Shown here: piece by piece, positions 1 to 14,243 of the stretch
Layout: each line of letters begins with the position of its first letter
Numbering within the stretch: position 1 is the stretch's first letter
Assembly (NCBI GenBank): GCA_024138015.1
Contig: JAMXBB010000008.1
Span: 1,234,185-1,298,184, forward strand
Origin: Lumnitzera littorea
Lineage: Eukaryota; Streptophyta; Magnoliopsida; Myrtales; Combretaceae
DNA length: 64,000 nucleotides
Direction of reading: 5' to 3'
Notes under the pieces: generated by a model
The model's input: the letters and a program-made list of their open reading frames with translations, nothing else
Told to the model about the DNA's origin: nothing
Database searches by the model: none
Program-made: the position numbers and the translations under genes

Positions 1-2497
1 ATAAATATAGATACATGTCTATTAATTAAAAGAACTTAGTTTACAAATTTTCTCCATTACAATGCTCAAGATATATTTTCATAATTAATTAGAAATATAT
101 TAACACAATCATTGAGATGACGGGCAATAATTTTTCTTTTCTTATAAAAATTTTCAAAATTTTAATATTTTGCTTTTCTTTTTTCTTTTAATGTGTAGCT
201 AGGGTCCACTTAGTTGCTTGCCTCACACGTATATCTTATTATGAGGGTAAGAAAGGGAAGTTGAAAAGTTTTTTAAAAAGATAATTCACCTTAAATTTTT
301 TTTGGGTACAGCGTTTACTTGAATTGTTAGATTACTTAACGATTAACTTAACTCAATTTGGTAATTAGAATAATGGTATCTAAAAAAGGATTTAATCTTA
401 ATCGTTTATTTTTATTTTACCACATGTTGCGATTTGAGGAGGGAAATCTTAGGAACTTTAGGGATTAGAAACTTTACAGGATCCATATCCTGTATAATGT
501 ATACTTGTTTTGTATGTGTCCATTGGAATGGCTTATTATTAGATATCATATAAGAAATGGTTCTAATTTTCTCCAAAATTAGGCTTGTTAAATGAAATTA
601 AAGAGCACATATTAAACTCATTATGTAAGACAATTTATGTACAAATTTTGACTAAATTTTATTTATATGTACAATGAGTGTCCTCATTTTTTTTTTGGAT
701 GAATATATATATACAAATATATATCATTAAAGAAAACTAGATATAAAAGCTCATAACTCGTGGTGGAATTAGGTACAAAAGTTCTTGAGCTTAAAACTCT
801 ATATGATGCTTTCACATAGAAAGCATAAAACTTTTGCCAATTGCATGACATGTGCTAGTTAGGGTATCCCATGTTGTATGACAAAATTTTGTTGCTCATT
901 CGACATGTGCTAGTTTAACTTAGATTTTGTTGCTTAGGTCGAGTTGAATTCAAGCTTAAATCCTTTTGTTTTCTAGCATTGTTTTTATGTATAGACCTTC
1001 TTCTTCTCAATTTCTTGCTTTCTCTAAGTTTTGATCCTTCTTCGTTTTCGTTTTCTTTTTCTTTTTTTTTTTTCTTTTTAATTTTAGCTAGCTAACTATT
1101 GTGTGTTTTACTTATAGTAATATATATATATATATGTATATAGGTGAACTTAGGACATTAATAAAAGGCATGTATGAGACGTTTTCTTATGAAAAATGCG
1201 ATGCTTTTGGCTTTGATATTTATGTTATATATATGTTAGTTAGTTGATTGTTCTGCATGAGGAAATGTAATGGCATGTGATGTATCGTATATGTGATATT
1301 GAATTTAAGTTTATCTTCATTGGTTTTGTTCTTTTTTTTTTTTTTTTTTGTTTTTTGTTGCATGATGCATTTGTTTGGTCACACTTATAAATGAACTTTG
1401 TGAATTCATCTTTAAGTTTCTATAACTTTTTAATAATTTCTATTAACAGTTAGTTTTTTTAAAATATTTCGTAGTATTGTATTTTTTTTTTTCACAAATA
1501 TTTAGTTAATTAGGCACATATTGTACAACAAATTCCTTCTATAATATATTGTATTTTATGGAAAATTTCTTAATGAAAAGGTGAATTTATAATAAGGATT
1601 TTTTTTTTCATGAAAATTGAGGTAATTTTCCATTTATGTGATACTTGATAATTTAATGATTGTTAGTTTATTTTTGATGTGTAAATAATGAATCGATTGT
1701 CTATTTTCTTTAACTTTTTTGAAATAATCCATATCTATAACTTCTTCAATTATTTATGACATTTGAAAAATTGATAATATTCAGATTACATAAAATTTAG
1801 TGAATGATTTCTTAATTTTTAGATTATAAAATACTTTTAGAAGAACAAAATTTTTTGATGCAAAGTTCATAATATTAGGAACTTTAATTTTTAATGGAAC
1901 AATTGAAAAATTTTCATTGAATATCCATAATTTTTAACCTCCTTAATATATTTGCAAATAATTGAAATATTTTTAATGGAAATTTAGTAGTATATGGAAA
2001 TTAGTAACATTTGGATTTTATTATGTATTTGTAGATAAATAATATTTTATGATGGAAAAATTAGTAACATATAAATTTCTTGATTATTGATGGAATCATT
2101 AAATTCTTATGGTTGGAAATTTGATACTTTCATATTTTCTAACATAGTTGCAGAAAAATATGATTGCATGATGAAAAATATCCATTATATGGAATATATA
2201 ATAGTTGTAAAAAGAATAAAAAATTTGGCTAAATATTTGAAACTTTGAAATATAATTAATTTTCGGAATAACAAAATACATTTAAAGCATACTATGCTTT
2301 ATAAAGAAAAAAAAAAAAAAACAAGGTTAGAAAATTTGAGAAGAGATCACTTGTACCAACTAGGTGATAAACATAGAATGTTGGGGGAAAACTTGATGTA
2401 TTATGTAGAGAGTTCATTGATAGAGAAAAGGGATTTCTTAGAAGTTGCATTGTAGGGAAGAAGAGGGGTTTATTTGCTATTTGTATTAGGACCACCT
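1..2497. other. AT-rich intergenic DNA, no gene seen
   Basis: Low-complexity A/T-rich DNA with poly-T runs (for example around 1061-1076 and 1331-1349) and short TA runs near 1120-1140. The only open frames are short, AT-driven and match nothing I recognise. I see no domain, splice pattern or structured RNA. Confidence 0.6.
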
Positions 2498-5294
2498 TAA
2501 TATGTTACACCTCAAAGCGACGGAGTTGTAACAGTTTCACTATATAAACTAACCTATAATAGTAATTGATCTCACAATCATTATTATATGTATGATTTAT
2601 AAAAGGCATCCATGACTCTTTGTCTTGAAGTAAACAGCTTATTCATGATTAATAATAAAAGTTATATGTAGAACTAAAAACTTTAAGTCATATTTATATA
2701 AAGATATTTATATTGTCTTATGATCCTAGGAAATATTTACATGTTATAGTAGTCTGGTAAGTGAATATTACATGACTAACCTTAGGCTAGTTATAGCGGG
2801 CCATTTTAATTAGTACCTTAAAGAAAATCTATTAGGATATGAGTAATTGACAGTTTAGTAAGTCAGGGTGGAGACTTAAGAATGCATAACATATAAAAAT
2901 AAACTATTCAAACAATTAATTAAATGTAATGCAACAAGTAAATGCCATAACTCAACATAATCTAGTCCATTGTGAAATAAAAAAAATTTCACCCACTCTA
3001 ATTTAGGTTGAGAAGCTTTAATATTTATGCAACAGCTTACAACTAAACCTAGGTCTGTGTAATGGAGGTACTGCTTTCGCTATGACTATCCTTTGAATCA
3101 TTGCCCTCATTCTTATCACGACTTTTTCTCCTATCACTTAATTCGATTAAGGATAAAGAGGTGACCATTATGCTAGTTAATACTATTCCTTTCAAAGGTG
3201 TCAGTAACTAGTTAAAGAATCCTAATAGTCCTTTAAAGGTTTGCAATGCATGATTAGTTAAGGTATTTAGGTCAAATATGGTTAAATTCGATTTAAGGTA
3301 ATCAAACAATTTTACACCACTTAATTCACAATAAACTACCACAACATGGCATTAATATTCAGTACATAATAAAAAACACACAAACATACGCACATATGGT
3401 TACTTACAATTACAATTACATATAATCTTAAGCTTTTGAGTACTTTAATATAGTATTCCAAAATACAACAATATATTGAACCTAACTTACTTGAAATTCT
3501 TAATTTGCTCAACTTGTTGCAAGTTAACTCGTTTTTGTGTATCCTAGAATATAAATACTCTTTTAGTATTTATACCTTTATGACATATAGGTTTTAAATT
3601 ATGATTTTACTCGACTATCAAAGTATATATATATATATATTACTTATTACTGATTTATTTTAGGGTAGTTTTTGAACCCATTTTTGATTTATGTTCTAAT
3701 TTAGTTTTTAATTATCAATTTTATATGTGAACCCTATAAACTTGTTCCGAACAATTATGTCAAATTAATCGTATTATACTTGAGTATTCTAAATCTTGTA
3801 TTTAGCTCCTAACTAATATTTTAGTTCGTACAGTATATCGTAATATTAATTTAATTATCGAACTTACTCCAAATATGAGAAAAATTTACATTTTTTATAT
3901 AATTACCTAAATTTAGGTTTCCTATCAGATTTATTGTATATTATTATTATCAAATTTAACCTAATATTTTCTACTTATTACATTCCCAATTTCACATATT
4001 ATTAATTTATACATAAGACTCATAACACTTATATCCAATACTTCAAATACCACAAATATCATACTACATCAGTAAATTACATCATAAAACTCCTAATTAC
4101 ATGTTAAATATGTGTTTATACGTTTAATCACTAAATTAAGCCTAAAAATCACTCTTTATATATAATTTAAAGCCTTAAAAATTAACTAAAAATTTCAAAA
4201 ATTAATTTTTGAAAAATATTTTCATAGCACTATTTTAAATCCTCTAAATAGTTTACAAAAAAATTTTGGGCTCAATATTATACTATTAAGGTAATTTATT
4301 TTTAAATTGAAAATAAGTTCGAGTTTCAGGATTTCTTAAGTATTGTATATTTTACGATCTAAATTCATTAAACTGATATTTTCTTCTAAATCTAAATACA
4401 TAAAAATCTCAGAATACAAAATTTTATAATTTTCTACATTAATTTAATATTTTAAATAAATTAAACAAATTAAAATTAAAGACTAGACTTACTTATTTAA
4501 TCAACTTCTAGCCACCAGTGGTGGCTTCAAGTATGTCGACAGAGAGGGGCGATGGTGCTAGGGTGTGGTGGTAGTGGCCGTCTTTCCTTAAGTGGTCGTT
4601 GGTTGTGAGTTGCCCTATATTGCTCTAATTGCATATTATTTTTCTAATTTTTTGGTAAAATTATATTTTTCTCTCTTCTCCACTTTTCTCTATTTTTCCT
4701 GGATAACTAACTGACTAAAATGATTTGTGGTAGGTGATTTTTGATTTTATAGAGGGGTTTAGGGTTCTCTTTTCATTTTTGGGTAGCTAAGTGTCCCTTA
4801 TTTTTACTTTCTAGTTGGTTAAATTTAATTGGCTAATAGTGTTCTACTTAATCCCAACATGCTACAACCATTTCTGGACAATGTCTCAATTTTTGAGCAT
4901 TTTTCTTTAAATATTTAGTATTATTTTAGTATATTTAAGTAATTTTGAGTATTTTTACCTATACGTAATACATATATAATATAAGTAAATGCTGATAAAT
5001 ATTATTTATGTTATTTTATGATTTTTAGTATACATATAATTTATCTTTATTGATTTATTAGTTATCGAAACTTGTTTCACGAGTTTTTAATAAATAACGA
5101 GTAATATACTTATTACTCAATATTATAATATTTAATTATTTTATTACTTATTTTCTTAAATTTAAACTTATGAGATTACTTTTACTAATATTCTTAATTT
5201 CGTCGTAAAATTTGAGCTTGATTGGACAACTTACCCAATCGCCTTAAATTTTATGTATCAATCCCAAACACTAGATTGTGGGACTTATATAATA
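2498..5294 (-). mobile_element. Solo LTR, long-LTR family copy A
   Basis: The element runs 2503-5289. It starts TGTTACACC and ends GGACTTATA; the final CA has apparently become TA. It is flanked by the perfect 5-bp direct repeat TAATA at 2498-2502 and 5290-5294. It aligns along its whole length with copy B (32772-35693) and, inverted, with copy C (53596-56777). All copies share the start block, the GTAAACAGCTT-like block about 100-140 bp in, a GC-richer patch near 3060-3160 and the end block. Orientation is taken from the TATA-like CTATAAAA on the minus strand at 4745-4752. It is about 2.79 kb. TG...CA-type ends, a 5-bp TSD and no internal gag-pol indicate a solo LTR left by LTR-LTR recombination. 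LTRs this long occur in some Ty3/Gypsy clades; clade assignment here is a guess. Confidence 0.85.
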
Positions 5295-8200
5295 TGAAAT
5301 TGCATCCCATTAAAATAGTTGTGATGTTACTAATATGAATGAGATGGTATGGACTTTAATACAACACGAACATATTGTAGGGAGGTTTTGAGTACATTCA
5401 ACGATTCAACTCTATAGTGATCATTGATGAAAGCATTCTTGATGATGGGTGCTAGCATTTGTTGGCAAAGTGGATAATTAGATATAAGAAGTGATTGAAA
5501 TTAAGTTAATAGGATGGTGATGTGGAGATGTGGATACATGTAGGTGGACCAGCTTGTTCGAAGATGTAAAATAAGAGGTCTATCCAAAGAGTCACAAGTT
5601 ATCACTTTATTGATTATGATACAAATGATAAATCTTAAGGTTAGCGATTAACAATATGTTAAGAGCTCTCATAATTTGCTCACTTCTTTGAAAGTTTACT
5701 AGTAGATGGCAAAATATTTCTTTATCTTATTGTGAGGCATGCAAAATGTTTAGGGCATCCCCAATTGATGCTAACTTAATTCATGTAAGTAATAATGATT
5801 GCATGTTGTTCGGAAAAGAATTTTAGGACTTGGACAATTGTCTAGCTTATAATGAATCAAGATAGAAGGTTTGAACAAGATGGGAAAAGAATAGGGTCTA
5901 AAAAAAAAAAAAAAGGTTTTAAGGAATTTCCACTAGATCCATGACTCTAACGGATATTCATATATAAGAAAACTATGCTAGAAATAAGATGGCAAAAGGA
6001 AAACCATTTTATTGAGGTAGCTACCATGAGATATCCATTTGACCTTTAGTAATGGAAAACATTGGATATGAACTTTTCTTGCTTTTGGTTGTGAGCTTAA
6101 CAACATGAGACAAAGTTTTGCTATAGATAAGTTTATCCACTTGTCAACTTAAGCACAATGTGCCATATGTAGCTGATGATTATGGTTGTATTTTTGATGT
6201 TTACCTTAGATCATGTTATCAAAATTGTGATTATGATGTTATTTTAAATGTGTAGAATCGGCAGAATCGTAAAATTAGCAGAATCATATAATTGTAGTTC
6301 GAAATTCGCAATTTTATAAAAAATTCGTACTTAAATGATTTTACATTTATTTTAACTAAAAAAAATTATAAAATCATATACTCATAGAATAGTTCTTTTT
6401 TCTTTTATCATCTTTCAAATACTTCCCCTTAAGTCCGATAGGCTAGGCTTAGTTGTGACTTGCCTTCATACACTTGGGCTTATGTTAAAGCCTCAAGTCT
6501 TCAATATTATTTACTAAGAGATGAGCCTCTTCTTTTTGTTTTTGGGCTTATTTTTTTTATAGTTATATTTACTTGGACCCTGAATCCTTTTATCATTGGG
6601 TCGTAAGCCTTTTGGGGGCCTTAATACTGCTTATTGAAGGCATGATGGGCGCAGTCCAAGAGAGTACCAGATGGCTTTAGAAAATTGACCTTTTTTATGT
6701 GTGGGTTACTTTATGTTAAAATGACCTAAGTTAATTTAATTTTACAATTCATCACACTATAAGACATTCTCATTTCCCCTTCTTAAGCAACATAAGACTT
6801 TTTTCTTTTATCATCTTTCAACATTATGGTTGTATTTAAGCAATGGACCCTCTCCTATTGTTTTGAAGTGTAGAATGTTATATAATCGTACAAAATCGTT
6901 AAAATTAAAAACTTGTAAGATTGTATATGAAAATTTATAGTTTTACAAAAAATTCGTATCTAAACAATTTTACTTTTGTTTTAATTAAGAAAAACATGTA
7001 TATTTGATTCACGATTTTAACAATTATACTATGTAGATACTTTGTGGTTGAAGTAGCTATATCCTGTAGGTGGGAGAACTTTTGACATGGTTGTTAGACA
7101 GTCTTTTCATACTCATATAGCTTCATTATAAACTGTCGATGAGTTCTTGACATATTGTAATGTATAAGAATAGATTAGGGATACAAGACCTATCCAATAT
7201 GTCGTGTGGATGTTATTAGGCTACATGCATAACAAGTTTCATTATATTAGTCACAAGTGGTTCTTCCCTTAAGGCATTGATGGCACCATAAAACTAACAT
7301 GTCTTTATGACCTAGTAAATGGGAGAGAATTCCATACAATAGACATACCTAGTGGCTTAGGAAGCATATGTAAAGTTATCTAATTATAATTTTCTTAAAG
7401 TCCTTATAAACTTTTTACATTGGTACAATTATGCACCTTATCTATACTATGGAGGAGAAAATGCTATAAATATAGGTTAGGGATGATGCTAGCTTGCAAG
7501 AAGCCGTACCTATGGCCCTTATATCCATGGCTACCTTTTGCTTCTTCCTTAGGTGGTTAATCATTACAACAGCCTCCTTCTTAGATTGTATCAATGGGTT
7601 CTCCTATCCATAGCTTTTGTAGGTAGCTAGTCATCTCCACTCCCCCCACCATCCCAACAACCATTAGCGATAATGTAAATCAATATACAGATTCGATGTA
7701 TAGATCATATTGATAAATTTTTTCCCCTACCATCAAGTTTGTAATGAATATCTTCTCGTAAGACAATTTCATTTGTTGATGTGCTAGTTTTATTTTATTA
7801 GTATTTTGTGGTATGTACTTAAGTTGATGGTTTTAGGTTTTACTTATATTAATTCCCATATTTCTTCGGTAGTTATGTAAATTTTCATATTTATGAGAGA
7901 TAATAATTTTAAATTTTAATAATTTAAGATGAACAATTGATTTAAATTTACATATAAAAAAATGCTAGATAAAAAGAAAAAAACTAACCTATGTAGCAAA
8001 CTTTTACCATGTAGTCAAGTGGGCTGCCTACATAATGTGCCACAAGCTTTTGGCACATGACACTTAACCAATGATAATATCTAGTAAAACTCTTAATGGG
8101 AGATTTTTAGGCCTTAATCAGTAGAAAAGGAAAAAAAGAAAAAAAGCTAAGTAAGGAAATGTCCCTTATTGTTTCAAGGCAATTGACCTGGTCGACATTT

Positions 8201-8318
8201 GCTCCATGGTTAGCCTACCTTATGGACCTAACATGGTTGTTCAAAACATAATCAAATAAACTTAGCTTCTGATTCAATAGTAGTTACATTTTAAGTTTTG
8301 ATAAGGGATATAGGTAAT
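5295..8318. other. AT-rich unassigned DNA
   Basis: No gene recognised. The stretch holds short diverged internal repeats (listed separately) and fragments with slightly higher GC near 5400-5830 and 7080-7560, which may be old transposon coding remains but gave no family match by eye. Confidence 0.5.
6244..6995. repeat. Diverged direct repeat pair rich in AATCGTA-like words
   Basis: The stretch 6244-6370 (GTGTAGAATCGG..., AAAAAATTCGTA..., TTTTAACTAA) reappears in diverged form at 6864-6995. A TTTTTTCTTTTATCATCTTT word is also repeated near 6393 and 6799. The pair brackets about 450 bp and looks like an old local duplication or two copies of a small repeat. No coding content. Confidence 0.5.
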
Positions 8319-9020
8319 TTCCAATCTAGGGATGCCAATGGTTAAGTCATTATAGGGTTTTTAACCCGCTTAACCCTATAAAAACCCTATAATATTTAAC
8401 CCTATAAGGTTTTAGGTTGGGTTTTGGGATTTAAAAAAAACCCAATAGAAAACACAAACCTAGTTAAAGATAATAATATGATATTAGTAATTTAGTATTA
8501 GCCGTAAATGATAAACATAACAATTAATAAGAAATATTCTATTTCTTTCATACTTTATCATTTGAGAAAACATTAGCCTCATCCCTTTCTCTTTCTTACA
8601 TATTTTGTGACTCTCTTCTCTCTCCTTTGCTCTCTCTCTCTCTTAGCGAGTCAGTCATATTTCTTAATTTCCATCCATATCATTTTTATTAATTGTGTAT
8701 TAATTTAAAATAAAAAAAAGTTTGTTAAGTCTTGAATAATTATATCTCATTTGTTTTATTATTTAAAATAACCCATACGCTATTTGCTTTAATTTTTTTT
8801 CTATACACACACAAATCTTTTTTTTTTTTAATTTTTTTAATACTAACATGTTGAGTTTTAATAGGTTTCACAAAACCTTATAGGGATAGGTCTTGGAAAC
8901 ATGATAAAAATCATTTAAGGTACTCTATAAGGTTTTAGGAAGCCTTATAAGATAGCGAGTCAAATTTGAGTTTTACAAAACTCGTTCCAAACCTGCTTTG
9001 GTGGTATCCCTATTCCAACT
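8319..9020. mobile_element. Non-autonomous hAT-type element (MITE)
   Basis: The element proper is 8327-9012 (686 bp). Its ends are inverted: TAGGGATGCCA at the left and TGGTATCCCTA at the right, i.e. TAGGGATACCA when reversed. The flanking 8-bp sequences are TTCCAATC (8319-8326) and TTCCAACT (9013-9020), six of eight identical, as expected for an old hAT 8-bp target duplication. The inside has many ACCCTATAA and TTATAGGGTTTT words on both strands and no transposase. TAGGGRTG-type ends with an 8-bp TSD are typical of plant hAT non-autonomous elements. Confidence 0.8.
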
Positions 9021-9239
9021 GATATGGCTCATTAGGAGAAATTGAACTATAACTCACATTTTAATAACATTGGGTTGTTTTCCATAATAAAAAATTAGTA
9101 AGAACATATTATGGGAGAAAATCACTCAATAAAGGTCAATATTAATCTAAAGGATGACTTATATTGAAAATCAAATCCTCATAATAGTATTAGGGTTTAA
9201 AAATTAATTAAAACTTAACATGAATTAAAAATAAACATG

Positions 9240-9605
9240 GAAAGGTAATGTAAAGGATTGGGATGCCTTGTGAGAATTTTGTAGGTCTTTGTTGGGATGC
9301 CTTGCGTCAATTTATGTCTTTTTTGTGCACGAATTGCAAACGCTTACATCGAATGTGTCTTGATCTTGGTTTCTTCTGCTGGTTGACAAATCTATAGAAC
9401 TATTAAGGATCAAGTATCATCTAGAATATCTTTGTAAGCTTCAGTTGTCTCTATATCTTATCTTTGCAGAATTTTCTAAACTAAATTATTGAGATCTCTT
9501 GCTCCAACCCAAGTAAACCGATGGGCACTTGATTCCAATAATCAGCTTAGGGCTCTTGAGGATTTATCCTCAAATGTTGAGGCTGTTTATCTTCAGAAAG
9601 GTATG
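9240..9605 (+). pseudogene. Unidentified coding relic, exon-like
   Basis: Two adjacent open stretches in different frames have protein-like composition, unlike the AT noise around them. The first (about 9396-9490) reads KSIELLRIKYHLEYLCKLQL and continues to FSKLNY before a stop. The second (about 9488-9600) reads LLRSLAPTQVNRWALDSNNQ and goes on through RALEDLSSNVEAVYLQK, ending at AG|GTATGG, a donor-like site. A TTTGCAG acceptor-like site sits at about 9464-9470. I do not recognise the protein. The frame change between the two parts means it is a decayed gene fragment, or two exons of one, perhaps carried here by a transposon. No complete gene can be assembled. Confidence 0.35.
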
Positions 9606-9918
9606 GTGACGAATTTAATACATTGAAGGTCCTTGAAGCTTCATAGTTCACTATAGTAACTCTTGGTATCAACATCGATTCGTTTTTAACTATTATACGA
9701 GTTAATAACTTTTTCTTTTTGTAATTCCAATTTACTCAATTTTAAGACTCCACTTACTCTATTCTACATGTCTTTCTATCTGATCGACTGTTCAATATGC
9801 GATATAATGTGCAAAACACATTAGTATTTCAAATGAATGTAGTTACAATGTCAAATTCAACTCATGAACTTTGGGTGCATTTGAATTTTGTAAATGGGGT
9901 TTGAAGTTGCATGTCTAA

Positions 9919-9988
9919 TAAAACTTTTGCTTCTCAAATCTGCTTTATTCTCATTAAACTTTTGCTTCTCAAATCTGCTTTATTCTCT
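9919..9988. repeat. Two tandem copies of a 35-bp unit
   Basis: The unit AAACTTTTGCTTCTCAAATC followed by TGCTTTATTCTC occurs at about 9921 and again at about 9956, nearly unchanged. The copies are almost identical while neighbouring DNA is degenerate, so the duplication is recent. It lies in a short open frame (9894-10106) that I regard as non-coding. Confidence 0.8.
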
Positions 9989-10892
9989 TTCATCATTTAG
10001 GCTTATAATTCTCAACTACATAAGCATTAATTGTGACATCTTTCTTAAGAAGCTGGAAGTACTTAATTTGATAAATAAAAGTTTCATTGATAATGATATT
10101 TGGTAATTAAAAACTTTGAGTGTGAAATTGGAAAAGAAAAACATACTAAGTTAGGTAGTATGTTTGACTTTATTCCTATAGAATTGACATAAAAGTGAAA
10201 CAAGTATTTATTAACTATCTAACATTTTTACATATAGATACAAAAATATATGTAGTACTTAAATATCTTTACACACCATACAAATAACTAGAAATATAAC
10301 ATATGTAGATCCTTTGAAACGTTTTATCACTAAATAATTAATGATGATTATTTTAATATTTTGAATAACATGTTATATATACCTATGGATGGATAAGTTA
10401 TTTTTATTTTACATAAAAGTTATAAATATACAAGATGAATGGTCGATTTTTTTCTTTAATGTGCAATAACAGTTTCAAATGAAAATACATCCTTAAACTA
10501 ATGGTTAGGTTGAAATAAATCCTATAAACTTCTAATGTGTGACTCCATATTCACATAATTTTAGAAAATAATACCTTAAAATTGTTGTTAATAGAACCAT
10601 AAATAGAGAAAGTTTGGGGTTTTGGCAAGGATTTGGGTACATACACATTTTTAAAAATTAAGGAGAAGTAAAGTTGCACTTTGAGAGTTTAAGAAGTTAA
10701 TTTGTACTTGATAAATAGTTAAAAAGTGTAGTTGCAATTTGCCATTAGTATTTTATGCATAATATGACACAATTTTAGATATATATAATTTTGTAATATA
10801 AAAGTTTATCGTATTTACAGAGTGTAGTTATAACATATAATTGTGCAAAAAGGTTTTACAAGCAATTGTAAATACACCTTTAAACTATTGGT

Positions 10893-10912
10893 TATATATA
10901 TATATATATATA
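10893..10912. repeat. (TA)n microsatellite
   Basis: An uninterrupted run of alternating T and A of about 20 bp in intergenic DNA. Confidence 0.9.
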
Positions 10913-13900
10913 TTGACTCCTAAAGTGACATTAGAACCAAAACACTTTTAAAATTATGCAAATAAGACCATCATCAAAGCCTTAAAATTGTCAATGAAAG
11001 GGCCATAAATAGCTATACTTGAGGTTTTAATGACTATTGAGTGTGTATTTGTATACTCTTAAAAAGATAATGTCACACTTTCATAGTATAGGGATTTTAC
11101 CTACACATAATAATAACTTGGGAATGCATTTACAAATTTTCTAAAGAATCATTAAGCATACCTTGTTTGCATTTGTTATACATGGATTCAATTGATGGTG
11201 TCATGTATGTATGGCATGAGTCTCATGCTTCATGCAAGCTTAGAGCAGTGACAAGGAGAGGACACATGAAGGGATGACTCTAGGAAGGAGAATAAAGAGT
11301 CTTAGGAGCTCAAACACACAAGTAATTAGTTTCAAAGGGTAGCAGTTTAACTTCGCAATATCATCCTTTTACTCTTTGAATTGTATAAAATAATGAGGAG
11401 CTCTTAAATATTTAGAGTTTGAAAGTAAGCGAATCAATGACCAAGATAAATCCTTCTCTTAATAGATTCTTCCATGGGCTCCTCTTAGACCTAAGAGGAT
11501 GGAGAACTTCCTTGAATACAAAAACCTCTTTGAAAAAGGTTAAGGGCGGTGGAAAATGGTCCAATGCCCAATATCTCAAATCTATCATGCTAAATTTTCC
11601 TAATTTATTCCAAATTGATGGACTTAATTTCTTAAGTCCTATTGCTAGCACAAAAAGTTAAACTTGTATTGCTGTTGTACTCTCAACCAAAATTTTGTAA
11701 ATTCATTTTAGCCTCGCAGAACATATTCTGTAAACATGGAAGCATTTCATATTATAAATTGACCAGACAATTTAACCAACATGAACAAGTTAAAGATATC
11801 TAGCGTTCATTGTCGGTGAATTTCCAATCAGAACAGCATTTCTAGCACCTACAAGCTACCTTGCATGTCCCGTTTTGCTGTGTTTTCTGATATTTAATAT
11901 AATTTATAACCCTTGAAACAAACTAATAATGGTCCCATTCTGTCGAAAAATTTCATAAAAAAATGGTCCATGACCAACAACGTGCTCTGAAAAATGTTGT
12001 TTATATGGCCCTCATAATTCCTTCCTTTTAAGAAATTTAAATATGTTGAGGATCACGGCGGTGAAAAGTAAAGCAGCATATACACCATATATCTTGCATG
12101 AATGACAAAGTGACTATACTAAGCCAAATATCATCACACACAGAAAAAGAAAAAGAAAAGAAAAAAGAGAGAAAAAGAAAGGAAGAAAAATGTAGTTTCT
12201 ACGGATTTGTAATAATTTTGTATCAATCTCCAAAAATCATTGTATCGCTAACGTATTGTTAGCGAGATGCTCTAAATATTATTTTTCCTATGGACTGTAA
12301 TATGCAATCGATAAAAGAAAAAAATAGACTAAGATATGTTTAATATCGTTTGAATTTGCAAAGAAACATTATATGTCAAATTATTTAGATTTATATGCTT
12401 AGTGTAAGGACGCATGTATCTTATGCCTTCTCATCAATGATAAATCCCTTTTTTTTTTTTTTTCTTTTCTCTTTTGGTTAGTCTCTTAGAGCTATAATCA
12501 AACTTACGACATTGAGATAACTGGGCATATTGAACAACAAAGTCATATAATAAATGTACTCTTCCAATTATTAGGTCTATTGTCATGATTGGTGCTAAGG
12601 ATATAGTATTAACACAACTCAATAGTCATAATCGAACAGTCATTTCTTGGCCTGAGATGATGAGGAGTATGCTATTCTCATGAGGAACTATCGGTGACCT
12701 TTCAAAAGGCATACTTATCTAGGGACATAAATGTAACAAGAAGTGATGTTTTCTGGTAACTGACAACAAATGTAAGCCAACAATTTCAAAAGGCAAATTG
12801 TCGTGTTTTTAAACATCATTATACATTGCAAAGACCATTATCTAGCTAAACGATAATTGTATGGACCAAACAAAGGAAGGAAATCAAAAATACAAAGTGA
12901 TTATCAAATTTGCATGAATCAAATTGAAACATATGCTGTTTTTATCCGGACTATCTTTGAAAAGTAGCCGCTAAATGCAGTTGTCGTCTTTTTCCTGCCG
13001 TCAATGGAGAATTGTGTGTGTGTGTGTGTTATTGCATGTCAGTTTCGTCAGGGAGAACAATTGAAGAATGGCTTATTCCAACTTTATGAAAAAGCAAAAT
13101 TGGTTTCATAAGCACAGAGAAAAATAAATGTCATGCTTAGAATCCACCGCCCACTTACACATAACTAAGTCTAATTTGAACACCAAAAGGGATAGTTTGA
13201 GAAGCAATGTTAGGTGAACTGAAAAGCATACTGCGAATTTATAATCCGATCAATTTATTAGATGTGACAACAGATTTTGATTTTTCTTCACTAAAACAAA
13301 CTAATTTTATTTTTATTCACCTAATAAATAAAAAAGTACCTTCGGTTTTAATTCGACTAATAAACATTTTGGCATATTTATCATTTTCGATAGTTTTATC
13401 GAGTGAGAGATAGTCTTATTATGAGCAGATCATCCAGACCTATCTTAGGGAGATCCATGCAAAATAAGGAACAAGTGGATTAGTTACCCCTACCATATAT
13501 ATTATGGAAGAATGGAATATTTCTAGCGGCTTATTACTGGCTTTTTTCATCCAATATTTTGATAAATCTATGCCCACTTCATGAGTTTAGCTAGGATGAT
13601 GCAAGCTAATTTATTTTAGATTAATGGATAGATATGAAACCACGTTTTTTTTTTATATGGCCAAAATGATTAATATCATATCATCAATTGAATCGCGTTT
13701 ACTTAATTACACTCTTATATTTTGACACAATCCACTCCTAGACTCATTGTTATTACCAGTTTGCTCAATAATCTTCAACTACATCAGACATTCACTTCGA
13801 TCGGCTTAGTGATATCATCGAATTGGTGCGTTGTCAAACATGTTTACAGATTAATTTGATTTTTCTCAACAATGTTGGAATAATCCATGAGATTTTGTTT

Positions 13901-14243
13901 TAAATAGGGGAAGATAATAGTTTTATTATTTCATTTTAGAGTAATTCCATTTTATCGAATTTCAACAGTATATGGCTAGTTTTACCTCCCCTTCCTAGAC
14001 CCTAATGCAGACCTGGCTAGGTTTAATCTCTGATGAGACCTAGTTTATGAATTATATATATCACAGCACTCAATACTAGGGAAAGCATACAAGCATGAAC
14101 TCTTACATATTAACCAAACAAGCAAGGAAGATCAGATAGGTAATATAATTTTTTTCTTTAAAATGGCTTTTCAAAGATTTAAAGCTAAATCAAACAAATA
14201 AAAAGTATAAAGGTTGGAATTTAATAGCTGAACCTTACCTTTC

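Larger units (their letters stand above)
9606..14240. other. AT-rich intergenic DNA
   Basis: No supported gene. Contents include a 35-bp tandem duplication (listed), a TA run at 10893-10912, an A/G-rich run near 12140-12190 and a TG run at about 13016-13030. The overlapping opposite-strand frames at 11412-11661 share no family feature. This is the downstream side of the NGATHA gene. Confidence 0.5.

Noticed and set aside
8327..9012. AACCCTATA words as possible telomeric repeat
   Set aside because: Spacing is irregular and both strands are involved; they are the interior of an hAT-type element.
11412..11661. Overlapping plus and minus frames of about 80 codons
   Set aside because: Neither shows a domain, and they are mutual shadows in AT-rich DNA.
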